From Planctomycetota bacterium (GTDB lineage: Bacteria > Planctomycetota > UBA1135 > GCA-002686595), in NCBI GenBank assembly GCA_002686945.1, contig NYYZ01000029.1, positions 218,562-282,561 of the forward strand: a DNA stretch of 64,000 nucleotides, given 5' to 3'. The position numbers and the translations under genes were made by a program. The notes beneath the pieces were generated by a model that saw nothing but the letters and a program-made list of their open reading frames with translations, searched no databases and was not told the DNA's origin. Positions within the stretch are counted from its first letter, which is position 1; every line of letters begins with the position of its first letter. Shown one piece after another: positions 1 to 8,736 of this stretch.

Positions 1-275
1 TTGGCCCCGGTATTGCCCTTGAGACGCTCGGCCTCCTTGAAGTAGAGCATGAACTGACGCTCATAAACCCCAAAGACGCGCTTGAGCTTCTGCTTCTCGC
101 GCAGACGCACACCGTATTCGGTGACCTTGCGGCGTGTTTGAGCGTGGACTCCCGGTGGGTAGTCCCTGCGTTGCAGAACGGCAACCTTACCGCTGGATGT
201 GTTCGCCCCGAGGAAGAACAGGTTCATCCCTTCGCGGCGGCATTGCTTGATCTTGGGTCCGGTATAGCGGGCCAT
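1..275 (-). CDS. rpsD: 30S ribosomal protein S4 (partial, N-terminal part)
   Basis: S4 is a primary binder of the 5' domain of 16S rRNA. The first 91 codons lie in the window and the rest runs off the left edge. The ATG at 273-275 opens MARYTGPKIK, and the family signatures YPPGVHAQTRRK and EYGVRLREKQK follow. Only one N-terminal cysteine (Cys12) is present, so this is a zinc-free S4. It is the last visible gene of the alpha cluster; rpoA and rplQ are expected beyond the edge but cannot be seen. Confidence 0.96.
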   Translation of the reverse strand, partial: MARYTGPKIKQCRREGMNLFFLGANTSSGKVAVLQRRDYPPGVHAQTRRKVTEYGVRLREKQKLKRVFGVYERQFMLYFKEAERLKGNTGA

Positions 276-327
276 GGTATTGCTCTTGAAGTTGGGAAAT
301 GTGCAGGGAAAGTATGCAGAAAGAAGC

Positions 328-708
328 TCAGACTCGGCGTCGCTTCCGGGCGCGACAACCGTTATGGGGAAGAGGTGTAATGTCCTCGATGGAGAGGATG
401 CGCAAGCCGGCATTGGAGAGCGCACGTACGGCAGACTCGCGGCCCGACCCTGCACCCTTGACTCGCACAATGATCTCCTTGAGCCCATGTCGCATGGCAG
501 CACTGGCTGCTGTCTCGGCGGCTCGCTGGGCGGCGAAGGGAGTACTCTTGCGAGTGCCCTTGAAGCCCACGATTCCCGCCGTGCCCCAGGAGAGGGTGTC
601 TCCCGTGGGAGAAGTGATGGTGATATGGGTGTTGTTGAAGGTCGCCTTGATGTGGGCAATGCCCCGATGGACGTTCTTCTTTACCTTGCGTTTTGTGCTC
701 TTGGCCAT
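328..708 (-). CDS. rpsK: 30S ribosomal protein S11
   Basis: S11 (126 aa, normal length) sits on the 30S platform near the mRNA exit and the Shine-Dalgarno cleft. The family blocks are clear: [15 protein letters not shown] near residues 23-37, [11 protein letters not shown] in the middle, and the basic C-terminus [20 protein letters not shown] start. It lies between rpsM and rpsD in the standard alpha-operon order, 34 nt after rpsM. Confidence 0.98.
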   Translation of the reverse strand: MAKSTKRKVKKNVHRGIAHIKATFNNTHITITSPTGDTLSWGTAGIVGFKGTRKSTPFAAQRAAETAASAAMRHGLKEIIVRVKGAGSGRESAVRALSNAGLRILSIEDITPLPHNGCRARKRRRV

Positions 709-742
709 GGTTCTGTGTTGGATTGGTCGTTGGTCCTATGAC

Positions 743-1126
743 TTACTTCATGCCCTTGACGGACTTCTTGCCGGCAACAGTCTTCCTGGCACCCTTGCGA
801 CAGCGAGCGTTGGTGCGGGTGCGCTGCCCGCGCACAGGTAGCCCACGACGATGTCGCAGGCCGCGATAACACCCTATGTCCCGCAGGCGGGTAATGTCCT
901 GGGCCAGTTGGCGACGCAAGTCACCTTCAACCGTGTAGGCCTTGGTGAGGTGAGCCGCAAGTTCAGCAGTTTGCCCCTCAGTCAGATCGCGGGGCTTCAT
1001 GCCCGGGTCGAGGCCGAGTGCTTTGCAGACCTCCAGGGCGGTCTGACGGCCCACGCCGTAGACCTCGGTCAATGCGATCTCAAGTCGCTTGTTGGTGGGG
1101 ATGTCGACCCCGACGATACGTGCCAT
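743..1126 (-). CDS. rpsM: 30S ribosomal protein S13
   Basis: S13 (127 aa) is a head protein that contacts the P-site tRNA and forms bridges to the 50S subunit. It begins [14 protein letters not shown] and carries the basic C-terminal block [17 protein letters not shown] followed by a Lys/Arg-rich tail, as in bacterial S13. The ATG is at 1124-1126. It follows rpmJ by about 50 nt in the conserved infA-rpmJ-rpsM-rpsK order. Confidence 0.98.
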   Translation of the reverse strand: MARIVGVDIPTNKRLEIALTEVYGVGRQTALEVCKALGLDPGMKPRDLTEGQTAELAAHLTKAYTVEGDLRRQLAQDITRLRDIGCYRGLRHRRGLPVRGQRTRTNARCRKGARKTVAGKKSVKGMK

Positions 1127-1177
1127 TTAAAGGTATTGGTTGGTGCTGTGAGTGATGCCTGAATCAGGGCGTTGAGG

Positions 1178-1297
1178 CTACCTGCCTTGACGCTGTTTGT
1201 GACGGGGATCCGCCTTGCAAATGACGCGAACAACGCCACGCCGCTTTACGATCTTACACTGGGCGCACATGCGCCGAACGCTACTACGTACTTTCAT
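1178..1297 (-). CDS. rpmJ: 50S ribosomal protein L36 (zinc form)
   Basis: A 39-codon gene starting [12 protein letters not shown]36 is a small zinc-ribbon protein of the 50S subunit near helix 89/91. The zinc ligands Cys11, Cys14, Cys27 and His33 are all present, so it is the zinc-binding form. Its ATG overlaps the infA stop codon as ATGA, which implies translational coupling. It lies in the expected place between infA and rpsM. Confidence 0.95.
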   Translation of the reverse strand: MKVRSSVRRMCAQCKIVKRRGVVRVICKADPRHKQRQGR

Positions 1298-1554
1298 CGT
1301 CTTCTCCTTCGTCTCGTGCGGCTCGAACGACGACGTTCACCGCGGCAGACAATGCGTCCCTTACTGAAATCGTAAGGTGACATTTCTACTGTGATCTTGT
1401 CACCGGGCAGGATGCGAATGTAATGCATACGCATCTTCCCACTGACATGAGCAAGAATTTCGTGACCCGACTCCAACTTCGCCTTGAAACGCGCGTTGGG
1501 CAGGGCCTCTGTAACAACCGCCTCCACGGTGATAGGCTCTTCCTTGGCCATCAT
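1294..1554 (-). CDS. infA: translation initiation factor IF-1
   Basis: IF-1 binds the 30S A site during initiation. The protein (86 aa) shows the S1/OB-fold with [34 protein letters not shown] and the ending [14 protein letters not shown]-1 normally stops a few residues after that point; here about 14 extra residues, mostly Arg, follow. I chose the first of two consecutive ATGs (1552-1554) because GGAGG lies 7 nt upstream. The start overlaps the adk stop (ATGATG/TGA) and the end overlaps the rpmJ start. The usual map gene between adk and infA is absent. Confidence 0.95.
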   Translation of the reverse strand: MMAKEEPITVEAVVTEALPNARFKAKLESGHEILAHVSGKMRMHYIRILPGDKITVEMSPYDFSKGRIVCRGERRRSSRTRRRRRR

Positions 1555-2207
1555 GCTGCTGCCTCCGTAACGCACTCCTGACAGGCTTTGAAAACCTCAT
1601 CGGGGAGATTAGTTCCGTCGACCACACAGACACCACAGCTCTGGCGGTAGAAGTCGGCGACCGGGGCGGTTTGTTCGTAATAGGCAGAGAGACGCGTCTG
1701 GACCACTTCGGCGGTGTCGTCCGCGCGCTGAGTGAGGGTCGCCTGGCAGCTATCGCAGACCCCCTGCTTGACGGGGGGATTGAAACTGGTGTGGAAAATT
1801 GCGCCACATTCGGGACAGGATTGCCGACCGACGATGCGCTCGACAATCAAGTGATCCGGCACCTGGATGTCAATCACCACCAGAGCTTCTCCCCCACCGA
1901 GACGCTGCTGAAGAGCCTCGGCCTGGGCCACCGTGCGCGGAAAGCCGTCCAGCAGATAGCCACCGGAACAGTCATCCTGACCGACTCGGTCGAACAGCAT
2001 GTCGATCACAAGGGAATCGGGGACCAGGCGCCCCTGGTCCATGAACTTGCTCGCCTGCTTGCCCAGTTCAGTTCCATGGGTGAGATTGAGGCGGAACAGG
2101 TCCCCCGTCGAGATATGCGGGAGACGGCGGGATTCCGCGAGCCGCGTGGCTTGCGTTCCCTTGCCGGCACCCGGAGCCCCGAGCAGAATGAGGACCGTTT
2201 GACTCAT
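1551..2207 (-). CDS. adk: adenylate kinase
   Basis: Adenylate kinase interconverts ATP + AMP and 2 ADP. The 218-aa protein has the P-loop [10 protein letters not shown] (residues 10-19), the AMP-binding STGDLFR, and LLDGFPRT. It has a long LID domain with a four-cysteine zinc site (CPECG ... CDSCQ), the zinc-LID form. Its ATG shares a base with the secY stop (TGATG), so translation is probably coupled to SecY, as in many bacteria where adk sits in the spc operon. Confidence 0.97.
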   Translation of the reverse strand: MSQTVLILLGAPGAGKGTQATRLAESRRLPHISTGDLFRLNLTHGTELGKQASKFMDQGRLVPDSLVIDMLFDRVGQDDCSGGYLLDGFPRTVAQAEALQQRLGGGEALVVIDIQVPDHLIVERIVGRQSCPECGAIFHTSFNPPVKQGVCDSCQATLTQRADDTAEVVQTRLSAYYEQTAPVADFYRQSCGVCVVDGTNLPDEVFKACQECVTEAAA

Positions 2208-3532
2208 CAGCTAGTTTTCCCCCGAGCCTTGGTCCAGCCAGCACCGGCCCCTTGACCCTGCTCCTGGGGATCCCCGTCGTAGGCCTTCATGACCAATTGG
2301 GCATTGAGTTTGTCCACCAACTCCAGGGCAACACCGACCACAATCAGCACGGAGGTGCCTGTCACGAAGTACTGCATCTGCATGGTCATGCCCGAATCCT
2401 TTGTGATAAAGGCCGGAAGCACAGCAACAACAGCCAGGAAGGCCGCCCCCACCATGGTGATGCGTGTCAGTACATTGCTCAAGTAATCGGAGGTCTTCTG
2501 CCCCGGGCGAATGCCAGGGATGAATGAGCCGTGCTCACGCAGATTGTTGGCGATCTCCTCGGGCTGGAACATCAGCCGGTTCCAGAAGAAGCAGAAGGAG
2601 AAAATCAGTACAAGATAAACCGTCACATAGATGAAGCCCGTCTGGTCCTGGAAGGCGTTTTGCAAGGTGGACCAACCTAGCCACTGGAAGAGCACCCCGG
2701 GAATCACGAACAAAACCGAGGCAAAGATGATGGGCATCACGCCCGCCATGTTGACCTTGATCGGCAGGTAGTGGCGCTGGCCTCCGTAAACCCTCCGGCC
2801 GCGGGTCAACCGAGCGTACTGGATCGGAATGCGGCGGGCGCCCTTGTGCATGAAGACCACCGCGAAAATAGTAATCATCCAGACAGCGGACAGGAACAGG
2901 ATCACCTGCCAGAAGTCGGGGCTGTCCTTGATAGACCAGAGACTCGAGGGCAGGCTAGCGATGATTCCCGCCATGATGATCAGAGAGGCACCGTTACCCA
3001 CGCCATACTCAGTAATCAACTCACCAATCCACATGACCAGCATGGCGCCCGCCAGGAGCGCCATAGTGACGATGAAGAACAAGGCCACGGGGTTGCCTGA
3101 CATACTGGGGTCCACCATGGTGGCCCGAGCGGGCAGGAAGACACCGGTGTAAATGAAAATCGCCTGGACCAGTGCGATGGGCACCGTTGCCAGACGAGTC
3201 CACTGGTTGATCTTCTTTTGACCAGCGGCGCCCTCCTTGGCCACCGCTTCAAGGGCCGGAGACACCTTGGTCAGCATTGAGAAGATGATGCTGGCCGAAA
3301 TGAAAGGCATGATGCCTAGAGCGAAAATGGTGGTTTGGCCGATCGCGCCACCGGAGAGGGCAGACAAGAGACCGAAGATGCCCTGGTCGCCGGTCTGCTC
3401 CAAGAACTTCGGACTCATGCCGGGGATCGGAATCTGGAACCCTAGCCGGTAGCAGATCAAGAGCCCGAGGGTCCTGAAGATGCGCTGGCGTGTTTCCGGA
3501 ATCCGGAAGAGTTGAAGAAAGCCTTTTTCCAC
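2207..3532 (-). CDS. secY: preprotein translocase subunit SecY
   Basis: SecY is the channel of the general secretion pathway in the inner membrane. The 441-aa protein has about ten hydrophobic segments and family landmarks: ETRQRIFRTLGLL near the N-terminus, GIMPFISASI (TM2), WIGELITEYGVGNGASLIIM, and the cytoplasmic loop GGQRHYLPIKVNMAGVMPIIFA. The start is GTG (3530-3532), giving MEKGFLQLFRIPETR, 15 nt after rplO. The partners SecE (31,765) and SecDF (54,699) are also in the window. Confidence 0.97.
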   Translation of the reverse strand: MEKGFLQLFRIPETRQRIFRTLGLLICYRLGFQIPIPGMSPKFLEQTGDQGIFGLLSALSGGAIGQTTIFALGIMPFISASIIFSMLTKVSPALEAVAKEGAAGQKKINQWTRLATVPIALVQAIFIYTGVFLPARATMVDPSMSGNPVALFFIVTMALLAGAMLVMWIGELITEYGVGNGASLIIMAGIIASLPSSLWSIKDSPDFWQVILFLSAVWMITIFAVVFMHKGARRIPIQYARLTRGRRVYGGQRHYLPIKVNMAGVMPIIFASVLFVIPGVLFQWLGWSTLQNAFQDQTGFIYVTVYLVLIFSFCFFWNRLMFQPEEIANNLREHGSFIPGIRPGQKTSDYLSNVLTRITMVGAAFLAVVAVLPAFITKDSGMTMQMQYFVTGTSVLIVVGVALELVDKLNAQLVMKAYDGDPQEQGQGAGAGWTKARGKTS

Positions 3533-3547
3533 GGTGGATGCTGGGGG

Positions 3548-4267
3548 TTAGGAGTCGGACTCGTCGGGCGTAGGCTCCTCAGAACCAGAATCGTCGGAAC
3601 TTGTGGGCTCATCGGCCTTGGGCTCATCGGCCTTCGGCTTCTCGGCCTTCGGCTTCTCGGCCTTGGGCTTCTCGGCCTTGGGCTTCTCGGCCTTGGGCTC
3701 ATCGGCCTTGGGCTTCTCGGCCTTGGGCTTCTCGGCCTTGGGCTTCTCGGCCTTGGGCTTCTCGGCCTTGGGCTTCTCGACCGTGGGCTTAGCGGCAGCA
3801 GAACGAGTGGGAGCATTGGCGCCGGCAGGCAAGACCACGGTTCCTCCCGCGGCCTCGATCTTGGCCTGGGCACTTGCCGAGCACTTGTCAGCCTTGACGG
3901 TCAGCTTGGTGGTCAGTTCCCCGTTGCCCAAGACCTTGAAGAGCGGCGTATTGATGCTGACCAGACCAGCTTCAAGCACAGCGGACAGGTCAACCGTGGC
4001 TCCATCATCGAAGTGGTTCAAGAGATCCACGTTGATGATGGTGTACTCCGTACGGAAGCGGGCATTAGTAAAGCCACGCTTGGGCACACGCCTGTAGATG
4101 GGCATCTGACCACCCTCGTATCCGGGTCGACGACTGGCGCCAGATCGGGCACCACGTCCCTTGTGACCACGACCAGAAGTCTTGCCGCTACCGGAACCGA
4201 TGCCTCGACCGATGCGCTTGCTCTTGGTGTAGGGATTACCCTTCGAGAGAACTGTCTTGAGATCCAT
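3548..4267 (-). CDS. rplO: 50S ribosomal protein L15 with a repetitive C-terminal extension
   Basis: Residues 1-148 are a complete L15: [33 protein letters not shown] and a C-terminal core ending [10 protein letters not shown]15 helps late 50S assembly. Residues 149-239 are an added tail, mostly pentads EKPKA with some DEPKA (eleven full units from about residue 164), ending in an acidic Ser/Asp/Glu-rich stretch. The normal family length is about 145-160 aa. The DNA is a 15-bp tandem repeat. rpmD (L30), normally between rpsE and rplO, is missing; the gap to rpsE is only 38 nt. Confidence 0.96.
   Translation of the reverse strand: MDLKTVLSKGNPYTKSKRIGRGIGSGSGKTSGRGHKGRGARSGASRRPGYEGGQMPIYRRVPKRGFTNARFRTEYTIINVDLLNHFDDGATVDLSAVLEAGLVSINTPLFKVLGNGELTTKLTVKADKCSASAQAKIEAAGGTVVLPAGANAPTRSAAAKPTVEKPKAEKPKAEKPKAEKPKAEKPKADEPKAEKPKAEKPKAEKPKAEKPKADEPKADEPTSSDDSGSEEPTPDESDS
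3605..3784. repeat. 15-bp coding tandem repeat in rplO
   Basis: About twelve 15-bp units in a row, differing mainly at one G/C position and in a TTC-TCG versus TCA-TCG choice. Read on the minus strand they encode EKPKA or DEPKA. Near-identity of the units at the DNA level points to recent expansion or contraction by slippage or recombination, and to possible length variation between strains. Confidence 0.95.
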
Positions 4268-4305
4268 GATATTGACTCCGATCCTATGCTGAAAAATTCC
4301 GCGCT

Positions 4306-4818
4306 CTAGAGTTCGACACCACGCAACTCGGCCACCTCTTCGGGGGTCCGCAGTTGGGAGAGTGCGTGCAAGGTGGCCTTGACTAGGTTGACTGGGTTGG
4401 TGGACCCCAGGGACTTGGTAAGTAGATTGTGGATGCCGGCCATCTCCGCCACGGCCCGCACAGAGGCACCAGCGATAATGCCCGTACCGCTGGAAGCAGG
4501 GATCAGCTTGACGCGTGCAGCGCAGAACTCGCCAACCACCTCATGAGGAATAGACCCATCCTTGGTGACGGGCACGATCTGAATGTGCTTCCGACCGTCC
4601 TTGCCAGCTTTCTCGATGGCATTTGGAACTTGCCGCGCCTTTGAGAAGCCGTAGCCCACGTGACCGGCACGGTCTCCCACAACCACCAGAGCGGCGAAGG
4701 AAAAGCGTCGACCACCTTTCATGGTTGCTGCGCAACGGTTGACGCTGAGCAACTGTTCGTTGATGTTCTGCAACTCTTCCACAGTGCTGTGGTCGATGTA
4801 TTCAGTACGAGGTTTCAT
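4306..4818 (-). CDS. rpsE: 30S ribosomal protein S5
   Basis: S5 (170 aa) shapes the mRNA entry tunnel and decoding fidelity. The N-terminal double-stranded RNA-binding part has [22 protein letters not shown], followed by [20 protein letters not shown]. The C-terminal domain has [20 protein letters not shown] and [18 protein letters not shown] start at 4816-4818, 2 nt after rplR. All family blocks are intact. Confidence 0.98.
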   Translation of the reverse strand: MKPRTEYIDHSTVEELQNINEQLLSVNRCAATMKGGRRFSFAALVVVGDRAGHVGYGFSKARQVPNAIEKAGKDGRKHIQIVPVTKDGSIPHEVVGEFCAARVKLIPASSGTGIIAGASVRAVAEMAGIHNLLTKSLGSTNPVNLVKATLHALSQLRTPEEVAELRGVEL

Positions 4819-4820
4819 AA

Positions 4821-5195
4821 TTAGAACTTGAGACCACCCTCCCTGGCGGCTTCAGCAAAGGCCTTGATGCGTCCGTGATAGGTGAAGGATCCGCGATCGA
4901 ATATGACCACCTCAACGCCAGCATCTTTGGCCAGACGGGCGAGCTCCGCACCCATGATGGCGGCACACTCGAGCTTGGTCTTGCCCGCAAGGGAATCCCC
5001 CATGGTCTTGGCAGTACTGGTGACAGCGCAGAGCGTACGGCCCTGCTTGTCATCGATCACCTGGGCAGAGAAATGCTTGTCGGTGCGGTGCACGGACAGG
5101 CGCAGGCGATCGGACTCGCGGCGAATCCGGTTGCGCACGTGCTGAGCACGGCGCTTGGTGCGCCGATTGGCGGCGATTGATTGGGACTTCAACAT
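4821..5195 (-). CDS. rplR: 50S ribosomal protein L18
   Basis: L18 (124 aa) binds 5S rRNA in the central protuberance. The N-terminal basic region RRTKRRAQHVRNRIR is followed by DRLRLSVHRTDKHFSAQVID and by AKDAGVEVVIFDRGSFTYHGRIKA near the C-terminus, all typical. The gene is tightly packed: 2 nt from rplF upstream and 2 nt from rpsE downstream. Confidence 0.97.
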   Translation of the reverse strand: MLKSQSIAANRRTKRRAQHVRNRIRRESDRLRLSVHRTDKHFSAQVIDDKQGRTLCAVTSTAKTMGDSLAGKTKLECAAIMGAELARLAKDAGVEVVIFDRGSFTYHGRIKAFAEAAREGGLKF

Positions 5196-5197
5196 GA

Positions 5198-5743
5198 TCA
5201 GGTACCGAAGCTCTTACCGGCCTTGCGACGAACGTACTCGCCGCTGTAACGAATGCCTTTGCCCTTGTAGGGCTCGGGGGGACGAACCTTGCGAATGATG
5301 GCCGCCATTTGGCCCACGGCCTGGCGGTCTGCACCCCTCAAGATGATCTGGTTGGGCCCAGGGGTCTCAACCTCAACGCCGTCGGGCATGGTGAACTCCA
5401 CTGGATGGCAGAAGCCGATATTGAGGGTCAAGTTCTTGCCCTGGGTCTTTGCATTCCAACCCACCCCAATGATGTCGAGCTTCTTCTCGAAGCCAGCGGT
5501 GACGCCGATGACCATGTTGGCAATCAGGGCGCGGGTGGTGCCATGCATGGCACGAGCAAATCGATCGCTGCCGACGCCCGTGACGGAGACCTGCACGGTC
5601 TCTCCTTCGACACTCACTTTTACCTCGCTCCGCAGGGGCATGGTGAGATTGCCCTTGGGACCCTTAACCGAGACCTGGGTCGCCTTGAGGTCGACCGAGA
5701 CTCCGCTGGGAATGGAAATAGGGGCTTTACCGACTCTAGACAT
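5198..5743 (-). CDS. rplF: 50S ribosomal protein L6
   Basis: L6 (181 aa) lies near the factor-binding site of the 50S subunit. It starts MSRVGKAPISIPSGV, has the two-domain L6 fold, and ends with the signature PEPYKGKGIRYSGEYVRRKAGK. The spacer to rpsH is 3 nt, and order within the spc operon is canonical. Confidence 0.98.
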   Translation of the reverse strand: MSRVGKAPISIPSGVSVDLKATQVSVKGPKGNLTMPLRSEVKVSVEGETVQVSVTGVGSDRFARAMHGTTRALIANMVIGVTAGFEKKLDIIGVGWNAKTQGKNLTLNIGFCHPVEFTMPDGVEVETPGPNQIILRGADRQAVGQMAAIIRKVRPPEPYKGKGIRYSGEYVRRKAGKSFGT

Positions 5744-5746
5744 GGC

Positions 5747-6142
5747 TCAACACACCTCGGCGAGGACTTCGCCCCCGACATTTTCTTCACGGGCCTTACG
5801 GTCCGAAATAATACCGCGGGGAGTGGACAGAACTCGGATGCCCTGGCCACGCAGGATCGGCTTGAGTTCGGCAACTCCAGTGTAAACCCGACAGCCAGGC
5901 TTACTAATGCGGTCAATGGAACGGATAACAGTCTCTCCATCAATGCCGTACTTCAGCTTGATGTTCAATGTACTTCCAGGACTAGCGGGCTCAACCGTGT
6001 AGCTGTGCACGAAGCCCTCGTCCTTCAGAACCTGTGCGATCCCGACGCGCATTTTCGAAGCAGGCATCTGGACTTTGGATTGGCCGATACGATTCGCATT
6101 TCGAATGCGCGTCAACATGTCAGCAATAGGGTCGGTCATCAT
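5747..6142 (-). CDS. rpsH: 30S ribosomal protein S8
   Basis: S8 (131 aa) binds the central domain of 16S rRNA and in E. coli is the spc-operon repressor. It begins MMTDPIADMLTRIRNA; the first ATG of the pair (6140-6142) has GGAGA 9 nt upstream. The C-terminal GIRVLSTPRGIISDRKARE is the family signature. A longer in-frame reading upstream would overlap rpsN and has no homology, so I rejected it. Confidence 0.97.
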   Translation of the reverse strand: MMTDPIADMLTRIRNANRIGQSKVQMPASKMRVGIAQVLKDEGFVHSYTVEPASPGSTLNIKLKYGIDGETVIRSIDRISKPGCRVYTGVAELKPILRGQGIRVLSTPRGIISDRKAREENVGGEVLAEVC

Positions 6143-6158
6143 GATTGAAATTCTCCGT

Positions 6159-6344
6159 TTACCAAGAGGCCTTCCGCATTCCAGGGATTTCGCCCTTGTG
6201 AGCAGCTTCACGCAGGCAGATCCGGCAAATGCCGAACTTGCGGTAGACGGCGCGCGATCTGCCGCAAAAGTTGCAACGCGTATAGGCTCGCACCTTGTAC
6301 TTGGGGGTACGCTTGCTCTTGTTGATCAGTGAGGTCTTAGCCAT
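6159..6344 (-). CDS. rpsN: 30S ribosomal protein S14, zinc type
   Basis: The short 61-aa form of S14 with a zinc ribbon: CNFCGRSR and CRICLRE supply the four cysteines. It starts [12 protein letters not shown] and ends GMRKASW. The long zinc-free form (about 100 aa) is not seen. It sits between rplE and rpsH in the usual order. Confidence 0.97.
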   Translation of the reverse strand: MAKTSLINKSKRTPKYKVRAYTRCNFCGRSRAVYRKFGICRICLREAAHKGEIPGMRKASW

Positions 6345-6401
6345 GGGGATTCAGAATTGGGCTGGCTTGGTCAGGGGTAGGTTGGAGTTACTGGGCAGGA
6401 C

Positions 6402-6962
6402 TTACTTGTTGCTGTCGGCATCCTTGTCAATGAAAGGCATACCCATCTGTTGGAGGAGGGCGTAACCCTGCTCGTCATTCTGGGCGCTGGTCACGAAGGT
6501 CACATCCATGCCCTGGGTGAACTCGATCTGATCAAAATTGATCTCGGGGAAGACAGACTGCTCTCCCAGGCCGAGAGTGTAGTTTCCACGGCCGTCGAGC
6601 TTGGCCTTGACCCCGCGGAAGTCACGGATACGAGGCAGCACCACGGAAATCAAGCGGTCGGCAAATTCCCACATTCGTTCCCGGCGCAGGGTCACGGCGC
6701 AGCCGATGGGCATGCCCTCGCGCAACTTGAAGCCAGCAATGGCATGCTTGGCAAGCCGCACAGTAGGCTTTTGACCAGCGATCTGGGACATGTTACGGGC
6801 GGCCGCATCCACACGGGACTTGTTCTCTGCGGCGCCGTTTACGCCCATGTTGATCACAATCTTCTCCAGCTTGGGGACGGCAAGGTCATTACCAATCGAG
6901 AAGCGCTCCTTCAGAGAAGGCAGGATCTCGCTGTTGTACTTTTCTTTGAGACGTTGGGTCAT
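6402..6962 (-). CDS. rplE: 50S ribosomal protein L5
   Basis: L5 (186 aa) binds 5S rRNA and contacts the P-site tRNA. Typical blocks are VPKLEKIVINMGVNGA, ITGQKP-like IAGQKPTVRLAKHAIAGFKLREG, RIRDFRGV and LGLGEQSVFPEINFD. ATG start at 6960-6962, about 50 nt after rplX. Confidence 0.98.
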   Translation of the reverse strand: MTQRLKEKYNSEILPSLKERFSIGNDLAVPKLEKIVINMGVNGAAENKSRVDAAARNMSQIAGQKPTVRLAKHAIAGFKLREGMPIGCAVTLRRERMWEFADRLISVVLPRIRDFRGVKAKLDGRGNYTLGLGEQSVFPEINFDQIEFTQGMDVTFVTSAQNDEQGYALLQQMGMPFIDKDADSNK

Positions 6963-7011
6963 CGGTTACTCCTTTGCCGCTTGCCGAGAAGCAGCATTTC
7001 CAAACAGCTAT

Positions 7012-7272
7012 TCAGCCCTGGGCGGGACGCTTACGGGTTCCCTTGCCGGTAGCGGGATCAACCAGCATTACATTGCTGGCATGGATGGGAACTTCTTCTT
7101 GGATGCGCTCACCCTGGGGGGTCTGCTGAGTAGGTTTCTTGTGCTTGGTACGCAGGTTGACGCCCGAGATCAGCACGCGATTGCGCTGGCGATCCACATT
7201 GACAACCTCACCCGTATGCCCCTTGTCGTTACCAGCAATGACGATGACATCGTCTCCTTTGCGTAGTTTCAT
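7012..7272 (-). CDS. rplX: 50S ribosomal protein L24
   Basis: L24 (86 aa, slightly short) is an assembly initiator that binds domain I of 23S rRNA. The KOW motif is at the N-terminus ([22 protein letters not shown]), followed by [20 protein letters not shown] and [10 protein letters not shown]. Its ATG overlaps the rplN stop (TGATG). Confidence 0.96.
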   Translation of the reverse strand: MKLRKGDDVIVIAGNDKGHTGEVVNVDRQRNRVLISGVNLRTKHKKPTQQTPQGERIQEEVPIHASNVMLVDPATGKGTRKRPAQG

Positions 7273-7640
7273 CAGATGACCTCCTCGGCCAGGGAAACAA
7301 TCTTCATGAAGCTGCGCTCGCGCAGTTCGCGAGCCACGGCACCGAAAATACGGGTGCCTCTTGGGTTCCCTTCGGCATCGACCAGCACCAGGGCATTGCG
7401 GTCAAAACGCACATAGGACCCGTCGTTACGACGGATATTGTGCTTGACTCGCACGATCACGCCCTTGACCACAGTGCCGGTACGCACCTCTGAGCCGGGG
7501 ATCGCCTTCTTGACCGAGCCGACGATGACATCGCCCAGGCTAGCGTAGCGGCGGTGAGTTCCGCCAAGGACTTTGATGCACTGAACTTCCTTGGCACCAG
7601 TATTGTCTGCCACGTCCAGGTAGGTTTGCATTTGAATCAT
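7272..7640 (-). CDS. rplN: 50S ribosomal protein L14
   Basis: L14 (122 aa) sits at the subunit interface and contacts 16S h14. It opens [21 protein letters not shown] and contains [28 protein letters not shown] and [10 protein letters not shown], ending [14 protein letters not shown]. It overlaps rpsQ by 4 nt (ATGA), so this stretch of the operon is translationally coupled. Confidence 0.98.
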   Translation of the reverse strand: MIQMQTYLDVADNTGAKEVQCIKVLGGTHRRYASLGDVIVGSVKKAIPGSEVRTGTVVKGVIVRVKHNIRRNDGSYVRFDRNALVLVDAEGNPRGTRIFGAVARELRERSFMKIVSLAEEVI

Positions 7641-7993
7641 GACGAGCCTTCCTCAGCACTGGAGGTACTGATCTCGGGGACTTCGGGAGCCGGGGGGGGC
7701 AATTGCTCACCGATGGCCTCGACCAATTCAGCTGTGTCCGGGCGGCGAACCACGCGCACCAGGCGCCAGCGCTTGAGCTTGGACATGGGGCGACAAGCCA
7801 TCAACTCAACGATGTCCTCTACCATTGCCTCGCTGTTCTCGTCGTGAGCATGCACTTGACTGTGCTTGCGGATGTACTTGCCGTACTTGGGATGTCGCAC
7901 GAGGCGCTCGATGCGCACGGTCAGCGTCTTGCTGGCGGACGCACCGACCACAACCCCTTGCAGGGTGCGACGGCTATTGCGGGAATCTGTCAT
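7637..7993 (-). CDS. rpsQ: 30S ribosomal protein S17 with an acidic/Pro tail
   Basis: S17 binds the 5' domain of 16S rRNA. The core (about residues 8-90) has [23 protein letters not shown] and [19 protein letters not shown], as expected. The protein is 118 aa, about 30 residues longer than usual; the extra C-terminus is Pro/Glu/Ser-rich ([20 protein letters not shown]). It overlaps rpmC by 4 nt and rplN by 4 nt. Confidence 0.96.
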   Translation of the reverse strand: MTDSRNSRRTLQGVVVGASASKTLTVRIERLVRHPKYGKYIRKHSQVHAHDENSEAMVEDIVELMACRPMSKLKRWRLVRVVRRPDTAELVEAIGEQLPPPAPEVPEISTSSAEEGSS

Positions 7994-8205
7994 TGCTGGG
8001 GCTCCTGATCTCGAATGCCTTGGACTCGCTCGGCCATGACCGTCTTGATGCGTGCAACGGATCGGCGGACCATACGGATGCTGGATGGGCTCTGCATGTT
8101 GCCTGTGGCTGATTTGAAGCGCAGGTCGTGGAGTTCTTTGTTCAGACTTGCCAGGTCGAACTCAAGCTCGGCGTCCTTCTTGCTGCGCACTTCTTCAATC
8201 TTCAT
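7990..8205 (-). CDS. rpmC: 50S ribosomal protein L29
   Basis: L29 (71 aa) is a small helical protein at the polypeptide exit. It starts MKIEEVRSKKDAELE, has the L29 signature LHDLRFKSATGNMQSPSSIR and continues VRRSVARIKTVM. Canonical position between rplP and rpsQ. Confidence 0.95.
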   Translation of the reverse strand: MKIEEVRSKKDAELEFDLASLNKELHDLRFKSATGNMQSPSSIRMVRRSVARIKTVMAERVQGIRDQEPQQ

Positions 8206-8247
8206 GATATTGGGGGGCTTACTTGGATGTGACTTGCTCGGGAATAC

Positions 8248-8667
8248 TCAGACCGTGTGCAGACGACGCACCATGCGCACTTTGATGGGCAGCTTGTGTG
8301 CTACTCGCTTGAACGCAAGCTTTGCCTTGACCTCGGGAATGTTTCCCACTTCGAACAGGATCTGACCGGGTCGCACTGCGGCTGCCCAGAACTCCACATC
8401 GCCCTTGCCCTTACCCATTCGGGTCTCAGCAGGCTTGGAGGAGATCGGCTTGTCCGGGAAAATTCGGATCCAGATCTTGGTGGCGCCTTTCAAGACCCGG
8501 TTGGCCGCGACACGGCTGGCCTCTAATTGGCGTCCGGTGATCCAAGCAGCGTCCAGGGACTGCAGTCCCCACTCGCCGAAGACCACGCGGTTGCCACGGG
8601 TGGCAAAACCCTTGAGGCGACCACGGTGCACCTTGCGATGCTTCACTTTGTTGGGCAGATAGGCCAT
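8248..8667 (-). CDS. rplP: 50S ribosomal protein L16
   Basis: L16 (139 aa) lines the A-site side of the 50S subunit. It has KVKHRKVHRGRLKGFATRGN, FGEWGLQSLDAAWITGRQLEA, RIFPDKPISSKPAETRMGKGKG and the ending KLPIKVRMVRR. All expected L16 blocks are present. ATG at 8665-8667. Confidence 0.98.
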   Translation of the reverse strand: MAYLPNKVKHRKVHRGRLKGFATRGNRVVFGEWGLQSLDAAWITGRQLEASRVAANRVLKGATKIWIRIFPDKPISSKPAETRMGKGKGDVEFWAAAVRPGQILFEVGNIPEVKAKLAFKRVAHKLPIKVRMVRRLHTV

Positions 8668-8736
8668 GGTTGTTTTGTTGGCTACTCGTGAAAGTTGATT
8701 GGTTCAGAAACGCTGGGTAATTCTCTTGGAAGTCAT

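Noticed and set aside
3605..3784. CRISPR-like array of short repeats
   Set aside because: Units are 15 bp, contiguous without spacers, and in frame in rplO; no cas genes are present.
3512..4309. Long plus-strand ORF opposite rplO with LGLL repeats
   Set aside because: It is the antisense reading of the L15 repeat tail; the opposite strand encodes a clear L15 with conserved motifs.
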